From Candidatus Nitrotoga sp. M5 (GTDB lineage Bacteria; Pseudomonadota; Gammaproteobacteria; Burkholderiales; Gallionellaceae): a stretch of 43,165 nucleotides of DNA. A program made the translations under genes and the position numbers. The stretch lies in the NCBI RefSeq assembly GCF_927904885.1, contig NZ_CAKMNW010000012.1:1-43165 (forward strand), given 5' to 3'. The notes under the pieces were generated by a model, which was given only the letters and a program-made list of their open reading frames with translations, was not told the DNA's origin and did not search any database. Shown here one piece after another: positions 9,313-17,531 of the stretch (position 1 is its first letter; every line of letters starts with the position of its first letter).

Positions 9313-11205
9313 TTAAGCACAAACACCCTGATAATTAGATGATGATTGTTCCTTACGTTGATGAATTGCCTCGCATTGCTTTGTAAACTGACTTTCGTTG
9401 TGATAAGTTATCAATAAGCTTTCCGTTGAACGCGTAAGGGCTACATAGAGCAAACGGGCTTCTTCTTGAGGAGTAGTCTTTGTATATGGCATACAACCTA
9501 AATCTGGTATCACGACACTATTGAATTCCAACCCCTTACTAGAGTGTATGGTTAACACTTTAATGGTATCCTTAGTAGTGTCGAATTCTTTGGTGCGCTG
9601 GCCATTGAATTGACATGAGTCCACGGCTATACCTTTCTTAGTAAGCCCCTCACAAATTTTTTTCACCTGAAACTTGAATCGGCACAGCACAGCCATTTGG
9701 CAATATGAATTGCCAGCTTTGGCGCATTGTTTTAGCCATGAAGCAACATATTCTAGCTCTTTCGCACTGTTTGCTAAGCGATGCACTTCTGGCCTTGCTC
9801 CTTTTCTACCACCGTATTTTGGATGCACAAGTGGGATATCCTCAGTTTCACTGGTTTGGTCGAGATAAGATGAAACAAACTTATATGAAAAATCGATAGC
9901 CTCTATAGTATTTCTATAATTCACCTTCAGAATTGTACTGCGTCCTGATGCATTGACTCCGACACTAGCCCAAGTGAATGCTTGCCGTTTGCTCCCGCCG
10001 TATATGTTTTGTACATCATCGTACATCAGTAAAAGTGAGTTGGTCTCTGGGTCAATCATCTGCACAAGTAGTTTGAACCACTCTGGTTTGAAATCTTGTC
10101 CTTCGTCTATCAACACTGCTGCATACTGAGCGAGTGGAACACGGCCTTTTTCGCAACCCTGAATTACGGCTGTAACCTGCTGCTCCCAAACCTTTTGATC
10201 TCGCTCATCGGCCAAATTAAGTTGATAGAGGTCACACATATCCTTGCACCAACCGTGAAAGTGGCGCACATGCACGCGATCTCCCGCACCTTTTTCAGTC
10301 AATAGTTGCTTGAATTTTGCCGCTAGAGTCTTGCTGTAACAGAGCACTAGAATGGGTTTGGCGAGGCCGAGTTTGTCTAAACACATGGCACGATAAGCTA
10401 GGATCAATGTCTTGCCGGAGCCAGCAACGCCATGAATGATGCGGTGCCCTGCACCCAGATTACGGGCAAGCTTCTCCTGCTCTATATCCATGATCTTGAC
10501 CATATCAGGTAAAACCTTGGCGATGGATTGATGCGGGTCTGCCCCATCACTGGCTGCATTGAATAAACAGCCTTGTTGAATTCGAATTTCAGGGAATAGA
10601 TGCCAGCGCACCCGATCAATCCGCGCTAAGGAAAGTATGCCACCGAAACTATATGTGAACATTCCCCACAGACTTTTTTGAAATACCTCGGCATCAACCA
10701 ATTCTGTCATTTCGTCTTGGCAAATCACTTTGTCTCCAGGGATAGCCTGATCCAGTTCTGCCGCCTCAAACTGCTTGCGTGTGATGTTGGTGAAAACGAC
10801 GCCGAAACCCCACGGTAATAGCAAATGTCCGTGATACTGTCCTTGCTCCTGTTTCACTAATAGCGGGTCACGTTCAAGAAGTTCTTTGATTTCAATTGCA
10901 CATGCGCGTGCCTGTTCAAGCGGGTTGATTACAGTTTTCAGGCCGCGATCCGTGTGTATTTCGGTAGTGAGTCTATCCATCTGTTTAATCGTCTGTAATT
11001 TCCAATCTTTCACTTCAAGCACCAAGATGCCTCGGCTGGGATGGAGCACGACGAAATCAGGGCGACGTTGCTTAGGCCCGACTGGTACGTCTACCCAGCA
11101 ATGATAGTCATCCTCAAGATTGCGTAATAGGCAAGTGCCAAAACGCCGCTCACCAGATGTCAGTTTTAAATTCTTGGAGTGTAGCGCAGGTAGGATTATG
11201 GCCAT
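9313..11205 (-). CDS. NERD nuclease-domain / UvrD-like SF1 helicase
   Basis: This is a 630-residue fusion. The N-terminal NERD domain (about 15-125) has the PD-(D/E)xK-type residues Asp50 in RRPDFVVL and Glu64-x-Lys66 in VLEVKDWK, a possible DNA or RNA nuclease. The superfamily 1 helicase core has Walker A GVAGSGKT (about 258-265), motif II LIDEGQDF (about 364), motif IV region VNYRN, and C-terminal motifs VLTIHSSKGLEF and LLYVALTRS. The intact motifs argue for an active ATPase. Such NERD-helicases are scattered in bacteria, sometimes beside defence genes. No partner is visible here: the gene is alone between two decayed spacers. The function is DNA processing in general terms; repair and anti-phage roles are both possible. 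Confidence 0.88.
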   Translation of the reverse strand: MAIILPALHSKNLKLTSGERRFGTCLLRNLEDDYHCWVDVPVGPKQRRPDFVVLHPSRGILVLEVKDWKLQTIKQMDRLTTEIHTDRGLKTVINPLEQARACAIEIKELLERDPLLVKQEQGQYHGHLLLPWGFGVVFTNITRKQFEAAELDQAIPGDKVICQDEMTELVDAEVFQKSLWGMFTYSFGGILSLARIDRVRWHLFPEIRIQQGCLFNAASDGADPHQSIAKVLPDMVKIMDIEQEKLARNLGAGHRIIHGVAGSGKTLILAYRAMCLDKLGLAKPILVLCYSKTLAAKFKQLLTEKGAGDRVHVRHFHGWCKDMCDLYQLNLADERDQKVWEQQVTAVIQGCEKGRVPLAQYAAVLIDEGQDFKPEWFKLLVQMIDPETNSLLLMYDDVQNIYGGSKRQAFTWASVGVNASGRSTILKVNYRNTIEAIDFSYKFVSSYLDQTSETEDIPLVHPKYGGRKGARPEVHRLANSAKELEYVASWLKQCAKAGNSYCQMAVLCRFKFQVKKICEGLTKKGIAVDSCQFNGQRTKEFDTTKDTIKVLTIHSSKGLEFNSVVIPDLGCMPYTKTTPQEEARLLYVALTRSTESLLITYHNESQFTKQCEAIHQRKEQSSSNYQGVCA

Positions 11206-11489
11206 TTGTTATTTCTCAGGCATTTAAAATTGAATAGAGGTCGGCTATTTTGCTTCTCCCATTTAAGTAATAAGATGTTATGGGTGCATAGAGCCTATGC
11301 TCGACAAGAATTTATTATCGGCATTGTGACTATAATCATTAGAGGTTTAAATCGACTTATTAATTGCAAGTTCGAATCATTATTAATGTGCGGTTGCTTG
11401 ACGATAGCTTTGCTCTGAAAGGTAAACAACGATACCTCTGTGAGCAACAGAAGGGTTTCCACTCTTCCGTTCGAGCCACTTGTCTTGCC

Positions 11490-11788
11490 CCATGATGCAG
11501 CGCAGCAGCGTTGGAGTCTTTGCGGAGCGCAATATATCTGTACCTTGCTGCCCAGCAAGAGGCTGCTCAACAGCGAGTGTCTGTACCTACCATGATGAGG
11601 ATGTCGATGTTTTGCTAGCTTACCGTTTTGGTAGCGATGCTCTCGGCGTCACCCTAGAACAGTAAAATTTAAGCATCAAAGCCTGACGAATCTAGTATTT
11701 TCCTCGCACATTCGAGTTGTTTTGCCGCTTCCTGACTTTCCGTGACAGGCATCAAAATATGCGTAGGCAACCACTTAAATAATAGAGA
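11490..11788 (-). pseudogene. fragment of a universal stress protein gene
   Basis: About 300 bases match the 3' end of the intact usp gene at 14822-15685, in the same orientation. Translated on the minus strand they give ESQEAAKQLECARK, then GDAESIATKTVS, then QNIDILIM, matching ESQEAAKQLEWAKK, GDAESIIAKTVS and QNIDILIM of the intact protein. The copy is interrupted by at least three in-frame stop codons and a frame change near the end, so it is dead. The 5' two thirds of the gene are missing. Identity is high enough by eye to indicate a duplication or an incoming related copy, not distant homology. Confidence 0.85.
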
Positions 11789-11807
11789 TAATATTTGTCA
11801 AATGGCT

Positions 11808-11860
11808 TGATTAATAATGAATTTATAGAAATATTTTGCTTTATTTGTCAACTCGATACC
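11808..11860. repeat. short repeat shared with 322-378
   Basis: This matches the left-flank segment in the pattern TTGAT..AATAA..AATTTA..CTTT.TTC/TGTCAACTCGATA. It lies directly beside the usp fragment. On the minus strand both copies can be read as a peptide with IELTN before a stop, suggesting remnants of one lost coding sequence. Confidence 0.4.
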
Positions 11861-12030
11861 ATTATTTATAGGTACTGATCAAGCGATATTCGACCTATTA
11901 TCGTTATTTTTTCTGGCTTGCGATCGTAGGACAGTATGTCTGTATTGGATAAAGGTGATATTCCCACTATGCGATTATTTTAAATAAATCGACCTGTATT
12001 GGGATACCGCCTGCTAGCGGAGAGCAGCCA

Positions 12031-12399
12031 TCAAGATTTTCCAGAAGCCAATATTCCGATTTGGTATTTGATCAGTAATTCGTCAGCATAGATGGAGTGC
12101 GGACGCCCTTTGGTCTTGGTGTTATAGGCTTCGGTCGCTTCCTTACCACACCAGGAAGGAAGGATATCTGGCTGCGATGGATGTTTGGGCAAATAAGCGC
12201 TTAAATCATAGACATTACCGCGAATAGCCACCCAGCAGTTTTCTGGTGTGCTATGTTTGGCCAATTCAGTCGGTGAAATCGATTTACCAACAGCAATAGC
12301 GGCGCTTTTTTCAGCAGGTGGTAACCACAGGCTTCCGGCCCAGAAAGCTGCCACCAGTAGCCAAAAAATAAGCGTAGCAAATATGTAGAGTAGGCGCAT
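12031..12399 (-). CDS. membrane-anchored cytochrome b5-like heme protein
   Basis: An N-terminal transmembrane helix (about residues 5-25) is followed by a cytochrome b5-like domain (about 41-118). The likely axial heme ligands are His73 (YLPKHPSQPD) and His101 (KGRPHS), in the family spacing. The motif CWVAIRGNVYDLSAYL is typical of the fold. The protein probably passes electrons at the membrane. Its ATG overlaps the stop of the upstream flavocytochrome gene by one base (TAATG), so the two are co-translated and probably work together, the b5 domain receiving electrons from the FAD/NAD(P)H module or handing them on. The native acceptor is unknown. Confidence 0.88.
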   Translation of the reverse strand: MRLLYIFATLIFWLLVAAFWAGSLWLPPAEKSAAIAVGKSISPTELAKHSTPENCWVAIRGNVYDLSAYLPKHPSQPDILPSWCGKEATEAYNTKTKGRPHSIYADELLIKYQIGILASGKS

Positions 12400-13649
12400 T
12401 ATCGAAACTCAAATTTCTCAAAATGAATTTGTTGGGGCGTAACGTCTCGGTTGTGTAGATATTTTCTAAGTGCTGCAACCATGGCCGGCGGGCCGCACAG
12501 ATAGCACTCATACTTTGCAAGCCCTTGAGTATCGAGAAGGGACTTGAGATCCGGCGCTTCGTCGCCGGTAGCCAATGCCTTCAGGGAAAGCTGCTGATCC
12601 AGATTGGCAAGGGTTCGGAGTTCATGTAAAAATGCTGCATCAACCTCGGTTCGATAAAGATAGAGGAGCATCGTCGGCTGATCTACAGGGCCAGTTCGCA
12701 GCAACGCCAGGAAAGGAATAATTCCGATGCCGCCGGCAACCCAGAGTTGCGGCTTCGGCGGCCGATCGGCTAGAAAAGTTCCAAATGCGCCATGCATACG
12801 TGCCAGCGTGCCGGGCTCGATAGACTGGATGTGCCGCGTACAATCACCTAGGGCTTTGACCGCTATGCATATCTCATGATCGGCACTAACCGAGCTGACA
12901 GTGAATGGATGGAATTCCCCGCGACCACAAAATTTCTGCCCCGTAAAGAAGGCGACCAGAATAAATTGGCCCGGCGTTATGACAGTAGGCTCTGCCAGAG
13001 GCTTCAGCGAAATTTCGACTATGTCTTCGGCCACTGACTTTACCGATCCCACGACATATGGCCGCGCAGCCACACCGAAGTCATCCCGAATAAGACGCCA
13101 CCCCAAGAATGAGATGGCAAGAGCTAAAATTGGCAGAACGGGTTCACTGATACCGAGTAAAGTAAGGTGAACCAAACCGAGAAGCACACCTATCCCCAGC
13201 CCGAAATGGAGCCAGCGCCAAATCTGATAGGGAATGCGCAATATAAAGGTGGCAGCCAACCCAGACATCAGGAGCAGTAACGACAGCCAACCAGACCATA
13301 TTGGCCAGCCTTGATTGAATGGAGAAAGCGTCTGCCATGCCAACAGTCGAGAATTCGGCCAGGCATCGGCAGCGAGTATTAGAGGGTGGGCCAGTAGCAG
13401 AACATAAGCAGTCGTGCCAGTCCAGTGATGCCATTGGTACATCCTTTCCAGTCCACCTAGCCACTGGGCCAGCCAGGTTTCCCGAAGCATCAATAACAGA
13501 CTGACAAGCAGAAGGCTGCATCCAGCCCAGCCTAAGACAATTCCCAAGGTGCGTGCCGTTGACAGCCTCTCAGGGAAGGCCCACCAAATAAGGCTGGCTG
13601 TACAGGTCAGGATTAACAGTGGGATAGTTAGGTTGCGCAACATAGCCAT
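12399..13649 (-). CDS. ferric reductase-like flavocytochrome (FRD/NOX family)
   Basis: This is a membrane electron-transfer protein. Its N-terminal half is a ferric-reductase-like heme b membrane domain with several helices and histidines in YQWHHWTGTTAYVLLLAHP and in RWLHFGLGIGVLLGLVHLTLL. The C-terminal half is a ferredoxin-NADP-reductase-like module with the FAD motif HPFTVSS, the nucleotide-binding AGGIGIIPFLALL and the C-terminal YLCGPPAMVAALRKYL. Electrons should flow from NAD(P)H via FAD and heme to an acceptor outside or within the membrane. The start is uncertain: ATG at 13649 is chosen, but ATG 13643 and TTG 13667 are possible and none has a clear ribosome site. It forms an operon with the b5-like gene. 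Confidence 0.9.
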   Translation of the reverse strand: MAMLRNLTIPLLILTCTASLIWWAFPERLSTARTLGIVLGWAGCSLLLVSLLLMLRETWLAQWLGGLERMYQWHHWTGTTAYVLLLAHPLILAADAWPNSRLLAWQTLSPFNQGWPIWSGWLSLLLLMSGLAATFILRIPYQIWRWLHFGLGIGVLLGLVHLTLLGISEPVLPILALAISFLGWRLIRDDFGVAARPYVVGSVKSVAEDIVEISLKPLAEPTVITPGQFILVAFFTGQKFCGRGEFHPFTVSSVSADHEICIAVKALGDCTRHIQSIEPGTLARMHGAFGTFLADRPPKPQLWVAGGIGIIPFLALLRTGPVDQPTMLLYLYRTEVDAAFLHELRTLANLDQQLSLKALATGDEAPDLKSLLDTQGLAKYECYLCGPPAMVAALRKYLHNRDVTPQQIHFEKFEFR

Positions 13650-14006
13650 GAGCTTATAGGCAGTCAATCACACAAAAAACTGGCAGGTCCAATTTCGGTC
13701 TCCAGGTGCTCACAGATGTCCTGCCATCCTCAGGGTAATGATTTTCCCCGCTGCCTAGCTCGCTTTCCATCAACTGTGATGGATTATCAGGTAGGCATGG
13801 CATTCTTCATGGAACTAAAAGTCATGAATTTTGGATTGGTGTTCAATCCTTACCCCATGACGTCATGAATTGCTAGCCCAGTATTTAAGGCTTACTGGCC
13901 CGCTATGGCTCCTCGACATATACAGGCGCAGCAAAAGAGTTTAGTTGAGTTGCTATAAAAAGTTTGCATTTTTTATTTGCAAAATCAAAGGCAGTTGTCA
14001 AAGTGC
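13650..14006. other. spacer with a perfect 12-bp palindrome
   Basis: This 357-base gap lies between the flavocytochrome and cytochrome c genes, which point the same way. It contains the perfect palindrome CATGACGTCATG at 13856-13867 and a second GTCATGAATT 30 bases before it. Near 13963-13983 a short stem (TTTGCA/TGCAAA) followed on the minus strand by a T-rich run could be a weak terminator for the cytochrome c gene. Confidence 0.4.
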
Positions 14007-14324
14007 TCACTTGAACTTATAGAAATTCTTGTTGAGATAGGCCGAAAGGTCTAGTTTTTCCTGTGGGGTAACCTGTGAGGAAAAATTAGCACGTACATTA
14101 CGAATGCATACTACAACTACTTCCGCTAGTTGCTGCGGATCCTTCACCTTGCTGTTGGGGCGCGTAAAGATGTCATTGCCGTTACCGCCCATCATGCCGT
14201 CGTGGCAACTGTTACATTTATATTTGTCGAATACTTCTTTACCCGCTTCAGGATGACCCTTGGCAAAGGGATCGGCTTGTGCTGTACCACACAGTAATAA
14301 GAATATAGCAATAAATTTCTTCAT
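14007..14324 (-). CDS. small periplasmic cytochrome c
   Basis: The 105-residue protein has a signal peptide (MKKFIAIFLLLCGTAQA, 1-17) and one heme-binding motif CNSCH (Cys37, Cys40, His41). MMGGNGNDIFTRP follows, a class I-like mono-heme cytochrome of about 9-10 kDa. It should carry electrons in the periplasm. Its partners may be the neighbouring redox genes, but it has its own transcript start. The ATG at 14324 is chosen, not an upstream in-frame codon, because AAGGAG lies at the right distance and the signal peptide starts there. Confidence 0.92.
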   Translation of the reverse strand: MKKFIAIFLLLCGTAQADPFAKGHPEAGKEVFDKYKCNSCHDGMMGGNGNDIFTRPNSKVKDPQQLAEVVVVCIRNVRANFSSQVTPQEKLDLSAYLNKNFYKFK

Positions 14325-14426
14325 GGCTAGGCTCCTTGTATAGTTTGTGATCAGGGAACACGCATCAGAACAAATGGATGCGAGTCGTAAGATGTAGATT
14401 ACGCCTAATCTAAAGAAATAACTAGG

Positions 14427-14432
14427 TGTCAA
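14427..14432 (-). promoter_or_regulatory. possible -35 box of the cytochrome c gene
   Basis: TTGACA on the minus strand lies about 100 bases upstream of the cytochrome c start. The AT-rich stretch after it contains TAGATT, at a somewhat short spacing for a -10 box. The -10 match is weak, so this is only a candidate. Confidence 0.25.
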
Positions 14433-14629
14433 GCCACGCCTATTTATAAACACGTTTAAAAATAAATCTGGTTTGCTTGTGTGGGTGAATTTGCAATGGC
14501 TGGATGGGCGTCAGGTGATTCGAAGCACGCTGCGAATATAGCGGTTAGAGACATTTAACATTTAATAGCGCGTCAGAGTCGTATCCACCTTCATGTCCCT
14601 AGCAAGAGGGTTAGATATATATCGTGTAA

Positions 14630-14796
14630 ACCCGGATAATCCATTAGGCAATTTAACCAGCCTCCCCCTTTGAAAAAGGGGGGTTTGAGGGGGATTTTTG
14701 TGTCCCTGCAATGCTCAAATCCCCCCTAGCCCCCCTTTTTCAAAGGGGGGAATGCGAAGTCATCGCACGAATCAGGTCTAATGGATTATCTGGGGT
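14630..14796. repeat. nested inverted-repeat element
   Basis: Two palindromes are nested here. The outer arms are 14630-14647 (ACCCGGATAATCCATTAG) and 14778-14796, nearly perfect inverted repeats. Inside, 14661-14697 and 14716-14750 form a long GC-rich hairpin of the widespread type CCTCCCCCTTTGAAAAAGGG. The hairpin would make a very stable RNA stem of about 35 pairs and lies just beyond the 3' end of the usp gene, so it could end the sulP-usp transcript. It has the form of a MITE or of one small element inserted into another. Confidence 0.8.
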
Positions 14797-14821
14797 AAAG
14801 CCTCATGAGTCATCTCATGTA

Positions 14822-15685
14822 TCAGCGCAGCAGCAATGTTGGAATTTTCGCGGCGCGCAACATATCCGATGTCTTGCTGCCAAGCAGCAGGCTACGCAGC
14901 GGCGAGTGGCTGTATGCCCCCATGATGAGGATGTCGATGTTTTGCTCGCTCACCGTTTTGGCAATGATGCTTTCGGCGTCACCCGGGATCAGTGCAGCCT
15001 TGATATCAAAGCCTGCCGAATTTATCGTTTTCTTGGCCCATTCGAGTTGTTTGGCTGCTTCCTGACTTTCTTTGCCGGACATCAAAAGGTGTATTGGCAA
15101 CCCTTTGAATAATGGACTGGCAGCGACCATCTCGATGCCTCGTCGAGTCACGATACCACCATCAAAGGCGATCATGACCCGACGGGGTTCGGTGAAATTT
15201 TCAGTGATAGTGAGAATGGGCTTGTGTAAGCTACGCACCACACGCTCGACATTACGGCCCAAGTCACGTTGTGTGTGCTCAGCCGACTGGCCTCGTCGGC
15301 CTAAAACAAAGAGGCGAACACCGTTCTCTTGCTCTGTCATCGTCTCTACTAAATTTCCGTGCCGTTGCCGAACGTCGGGCGACTCGACACCTGCAGCGAT
15401 GGCGCGTTCCCGCAGACGGTTAAGGAATAGTCGTCCTTGCTCACGAGCAGCCTTGCTGCGTGACGCATCTTCGTTGGACAGTTCGTTTAGCAGGTGCTCT
15501 TGGGCATCGAAGCCAATCGCTCCGCTGTGGTCATTGCCGGTAGAAATTTCGGGATGGCGGTCAATGACGTGCAAGAACTCCAGCGGCGCATTCATGCGTT
15601 GTGCGGCCCATGCGGCATAATCGGCTACATAGTCGGCAAAATGCGATTGGTCCACGCAGGCGAGGATTTTGTTTTCGATCTTCAT
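14822..15685 (-). CDS. tandem universal stress protein (UspA family)
   Basis: This 287-residue protein has two USP domains (about 1-150 and 155-287). Each ends with the nucleotide-binding style loop: LGRRGQSAEHTQRDLGRNVE in the first and MGAYSHSPLRSLLLGSKTSD in the second, the latter fitting G-2x-G-9x-G(S/T). Such proteins bind ATP or AMP and modulate stress responses. It lies 14 bases downstream of sulP and has its own AAGGAG site, so the two form an operon, a pairing common in proteobacteria, where the Usp may tune the transporter. A dead partial copy of this gene lies at 11490-11788. Confidence 0.93.
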   Translation of the reverse strand: MKIENKILACVDQSHFADYVADYAAWAAQRMNAPLEFLHVIDRHPEISTGNDHSGAIGFDAQEHLLNELSNEDASRSKAAREQGRLFLNRLRERAIAAGVESPDVRQRHGNLVETMTEQENGVRLFVLGRRGQSAEHTQRDLGRNVERVVRSLHKPILTITENFTEPRRVMIAFDGGIVTRRGIEMVAASPLFKGLPIHLLMSGKESQEAAKQLEWAKKTINSAGFDIKAALIPGDAESIIAKTVSEQNIDILIMGAYSHSPLRSLLLGSKTSDMLRAAKIPTLLLR

Positions 15686-15699
15686 GGTGCGGCTCCTTC

Positions 15700-17175
15700 T
15701 CAGTGGCTCGTCAGTGTTTCTTCGGCGCCATCCTTGTCGTGTACTGATAATTTGTCGACTAACATTTTACTCGCCTCGTTCAGGCCAATTACCTCCACCT
15801 CGGTGCCTTCACGACGAAACTTGATAACCACCTTGTCCAGTGCGCTGATCGCTGTAATGTCCCAAAAATGCGCGCGGCTTACATCGATGCGAACCATTTC
15901 GATGACTTCCCGGAAATCGAACGAATTGATGAAACGATCGGCTGAGGCGAAAAATACCTGGCCTGTTATCGTGTAGGTACGAACACGACCTTCCCCTTCT
16001 GATTTCGAGCGGACGAGGAATACTTGGCTGACCTTGTGCGCGAAGAAAAAGCCCGACAGTAAAACGCCAGTGAGCACACCCTTGGCCAAATCGTGCGTGG
16101 CTACGGTGACTACCACAGTGGCCAGCATCACCACACTAGAACTTCTGGGGTGTTCACGTATGTTACGGATGGATTCCCAATTGAAGGTGCCGATGGATAC
16201 CATGATCATCACGGCAACCAATGCCGCCATCGGAATAAGAGCCACCAAGTCGCCAATGAACACTACCATGATTAACAAAAATACACCTGCAACCAGTGTT
16301 GATAGTCTTCCGCGGCCCCCCGACTTTACGTTGATTACCGACTGGCCGATCATCGCGCAGCCTGCCATGCCGCCAAGAAAGCCTGAGGCTATGTTGGCTA
16401 CGCCCTGGCCGACGCACTCGCGATTTTTGTTGCTTGATGTGTCGGTCAGATCGTCGACGATAGAGGCAGTCATCATGGATTCGAGCAGGCCGACTACCGC
16501 CAGCGTTGCGGAGACAGGAAAAATAATCTGTAGCGTCTCGAAATTCAGTGGCACATCAGGCAACAGAAATATCGGCAGGCTGTCTGGTAGTCGCCCCATA
16601 TCGCCGACAGTGCGTATATCCAGACCCAGGCCAATTGCTACAGCGGTCAGCACGACGATGGCAACCAACGGCGATGGTACAGTTTTCGTGATGTAAGGGA
16701 ACAGGTAGATGATGGCCAACCCAGCCGCCGTCATCGCATAAACGTGCCAGCTAACATTGGTTAACTCGGGCAACTGCGCCAAAAAAATAAGGATGGCCAG
16801 CGCATTGACGAAGCCGGTGATAACTGAACGCGAGACAAAGCGCATCAAGGCACCGAGCTTCAACCAGCCTGCAATAATCTGAAGCATGCCAGTCAGCACG
16901 GTAGCGGCCAGCAGATACTGCAGACCATGGTCCTTGACCAACATCACCATGACCAAGGCCATCGCACCGGTTGCGGCAGAAATCATGCCGGGACGCCCAC
17001 CGGCGAAGGCGATTACGGCGGCAATACAGAAGGATGCATAGAGTCCGACTTTAGGATCAACCCCTGCAATGATCGAGAAGGCAATAGCTTCTGGGATGAG
17101 GGCCAGCGCGACCACGAGACCCGCCAGCAAATCATTTCGGACATTGGAGAACCAGTCCTGTCGTATGGAATTCAT
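15700..17175 (-). CDS. SulP-family anion transporter with STAS domain
   Basis: This is a sodium- or proton-coupled anion carrier of the SLC26/SulP family. The 491-residue protein has about 10-14 membrane helices with the signature [20 protein letters not shown] near the N-terminus (about 17-37), and a C-terminal STAS domain (about 395-480) with [19 protein letters not shown]. The substrate (sulfate, bicarbonate or another anion) cannot be read from the sequence. In autotrophs related carriers take up bicarbonate. It is first in the sulP-usp operon; the ATG at 17175 has a weak ribosome site. Confidence 0.92.
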   Translation of the reverse strand: MNSIRQDWFSNVRNDLLAGLVVALALIPEAIAFSIIAGVDPKVGLYASFCIAAVIAFAGGRPGMISAATGAMALVMVMLVKDHGLQYLLAATVLTGMLQIIAGWLKLGALMRFVSRSVITGFVNALAILIFLAQLPELTNVSWHVYAMTAAGLAIIYLFPYITKTVPSPLVAIVVLTAVAIGLGLDIRTVGDMGRLPDSLPIFLLPDVPLNFETLQIIFPVSATLAVVGLLESMMTASIVDDLTDTSSNKNRECVGQGVANIASGFLGGMAGCAMIGQSVINVKSGGRGRLSTLVAGVFLLIMVVFIGDLVALIPMAALVAVMIMVSIGTFNWESIRNIREHPRSSSVVMLATVVVTVATHDLAKGVLTGVLLSGFFFAHKVSQVFLVRSKSEGEGRVRTYTITGQVFFASADRFINSFDFREVIEMVRIDVSRAHFWDITAISALDKVVIKFRREGTEVEVIGLNEASKMLVDKLSVHDKDGAEETLTSH

Positions 17176-17531
17176 CGTAAATTATGTTCCGTTATCGATG
17201 CCGACCAAGGGACGGCAGTGGGAAAAGGCAATCAAATGCAAGGGCGCTTTTTGGTTAGTGGAACAACAAAAAAGGAAAATTTGACCCTGAGAAAGAAGGC
17301 AGAAAGACTCAACTATGCTTTGGCCCCCTGCGAATGAATGGATGTACGAATTACTCGCGAGAAGAAGGGTTACATCGGTGAGTGTCCAGTTACGCTATCA
17401 AGCCCTCCATTTTAACTTGGAATGCGGCCGTGCGGCAAACGAAGAGACTGTAAAACCCCACTCTGGCCCTTCGCAAACTCGCCCCCTTCTATAAAAAACG
17501 ATCAATATAATCATAGCTTTATCACAGACTT
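17176..17531. other. spacer between sulP promoter side and EAL gene
   Basis: These 356 bases must carry the promoter of sulP-usp and the end of the c-di-GMP operon transcript. I see no repeat copy, gene, clear terminator or convincing promoter boxes. Confidence 0.4.

Larger units (their letters stand above)
11206..12030. other. decayed spacer with usp remnant
   Basis: This 825-base stretch has no intact gene. It holds the broken universal-stress-protein fragment (11490-11788) and the short repeat at 11808-11860. The remaining AT-rich DNA shows nothing I recognise. It looks like a graveyard of a former duplication or rearrangement. Confidence 0.5.

Noticed and set aside
11355..11385. GTTCGAATC, as in a tRNA T-loop
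   Set aside because: No acceptor or anticodon stem can be built around it.
14711..15112. Long plus-strand frame over the end of usp and the GC-rich repeat
   Set aside because: It is the shadow of the usp gene plus repeat DNA; no domain is visible.
16034..16696. 220-codon frame opposite sulP
   Set aside because: It is antisense to the well-supported SulP transporter, with low-complexity composition.
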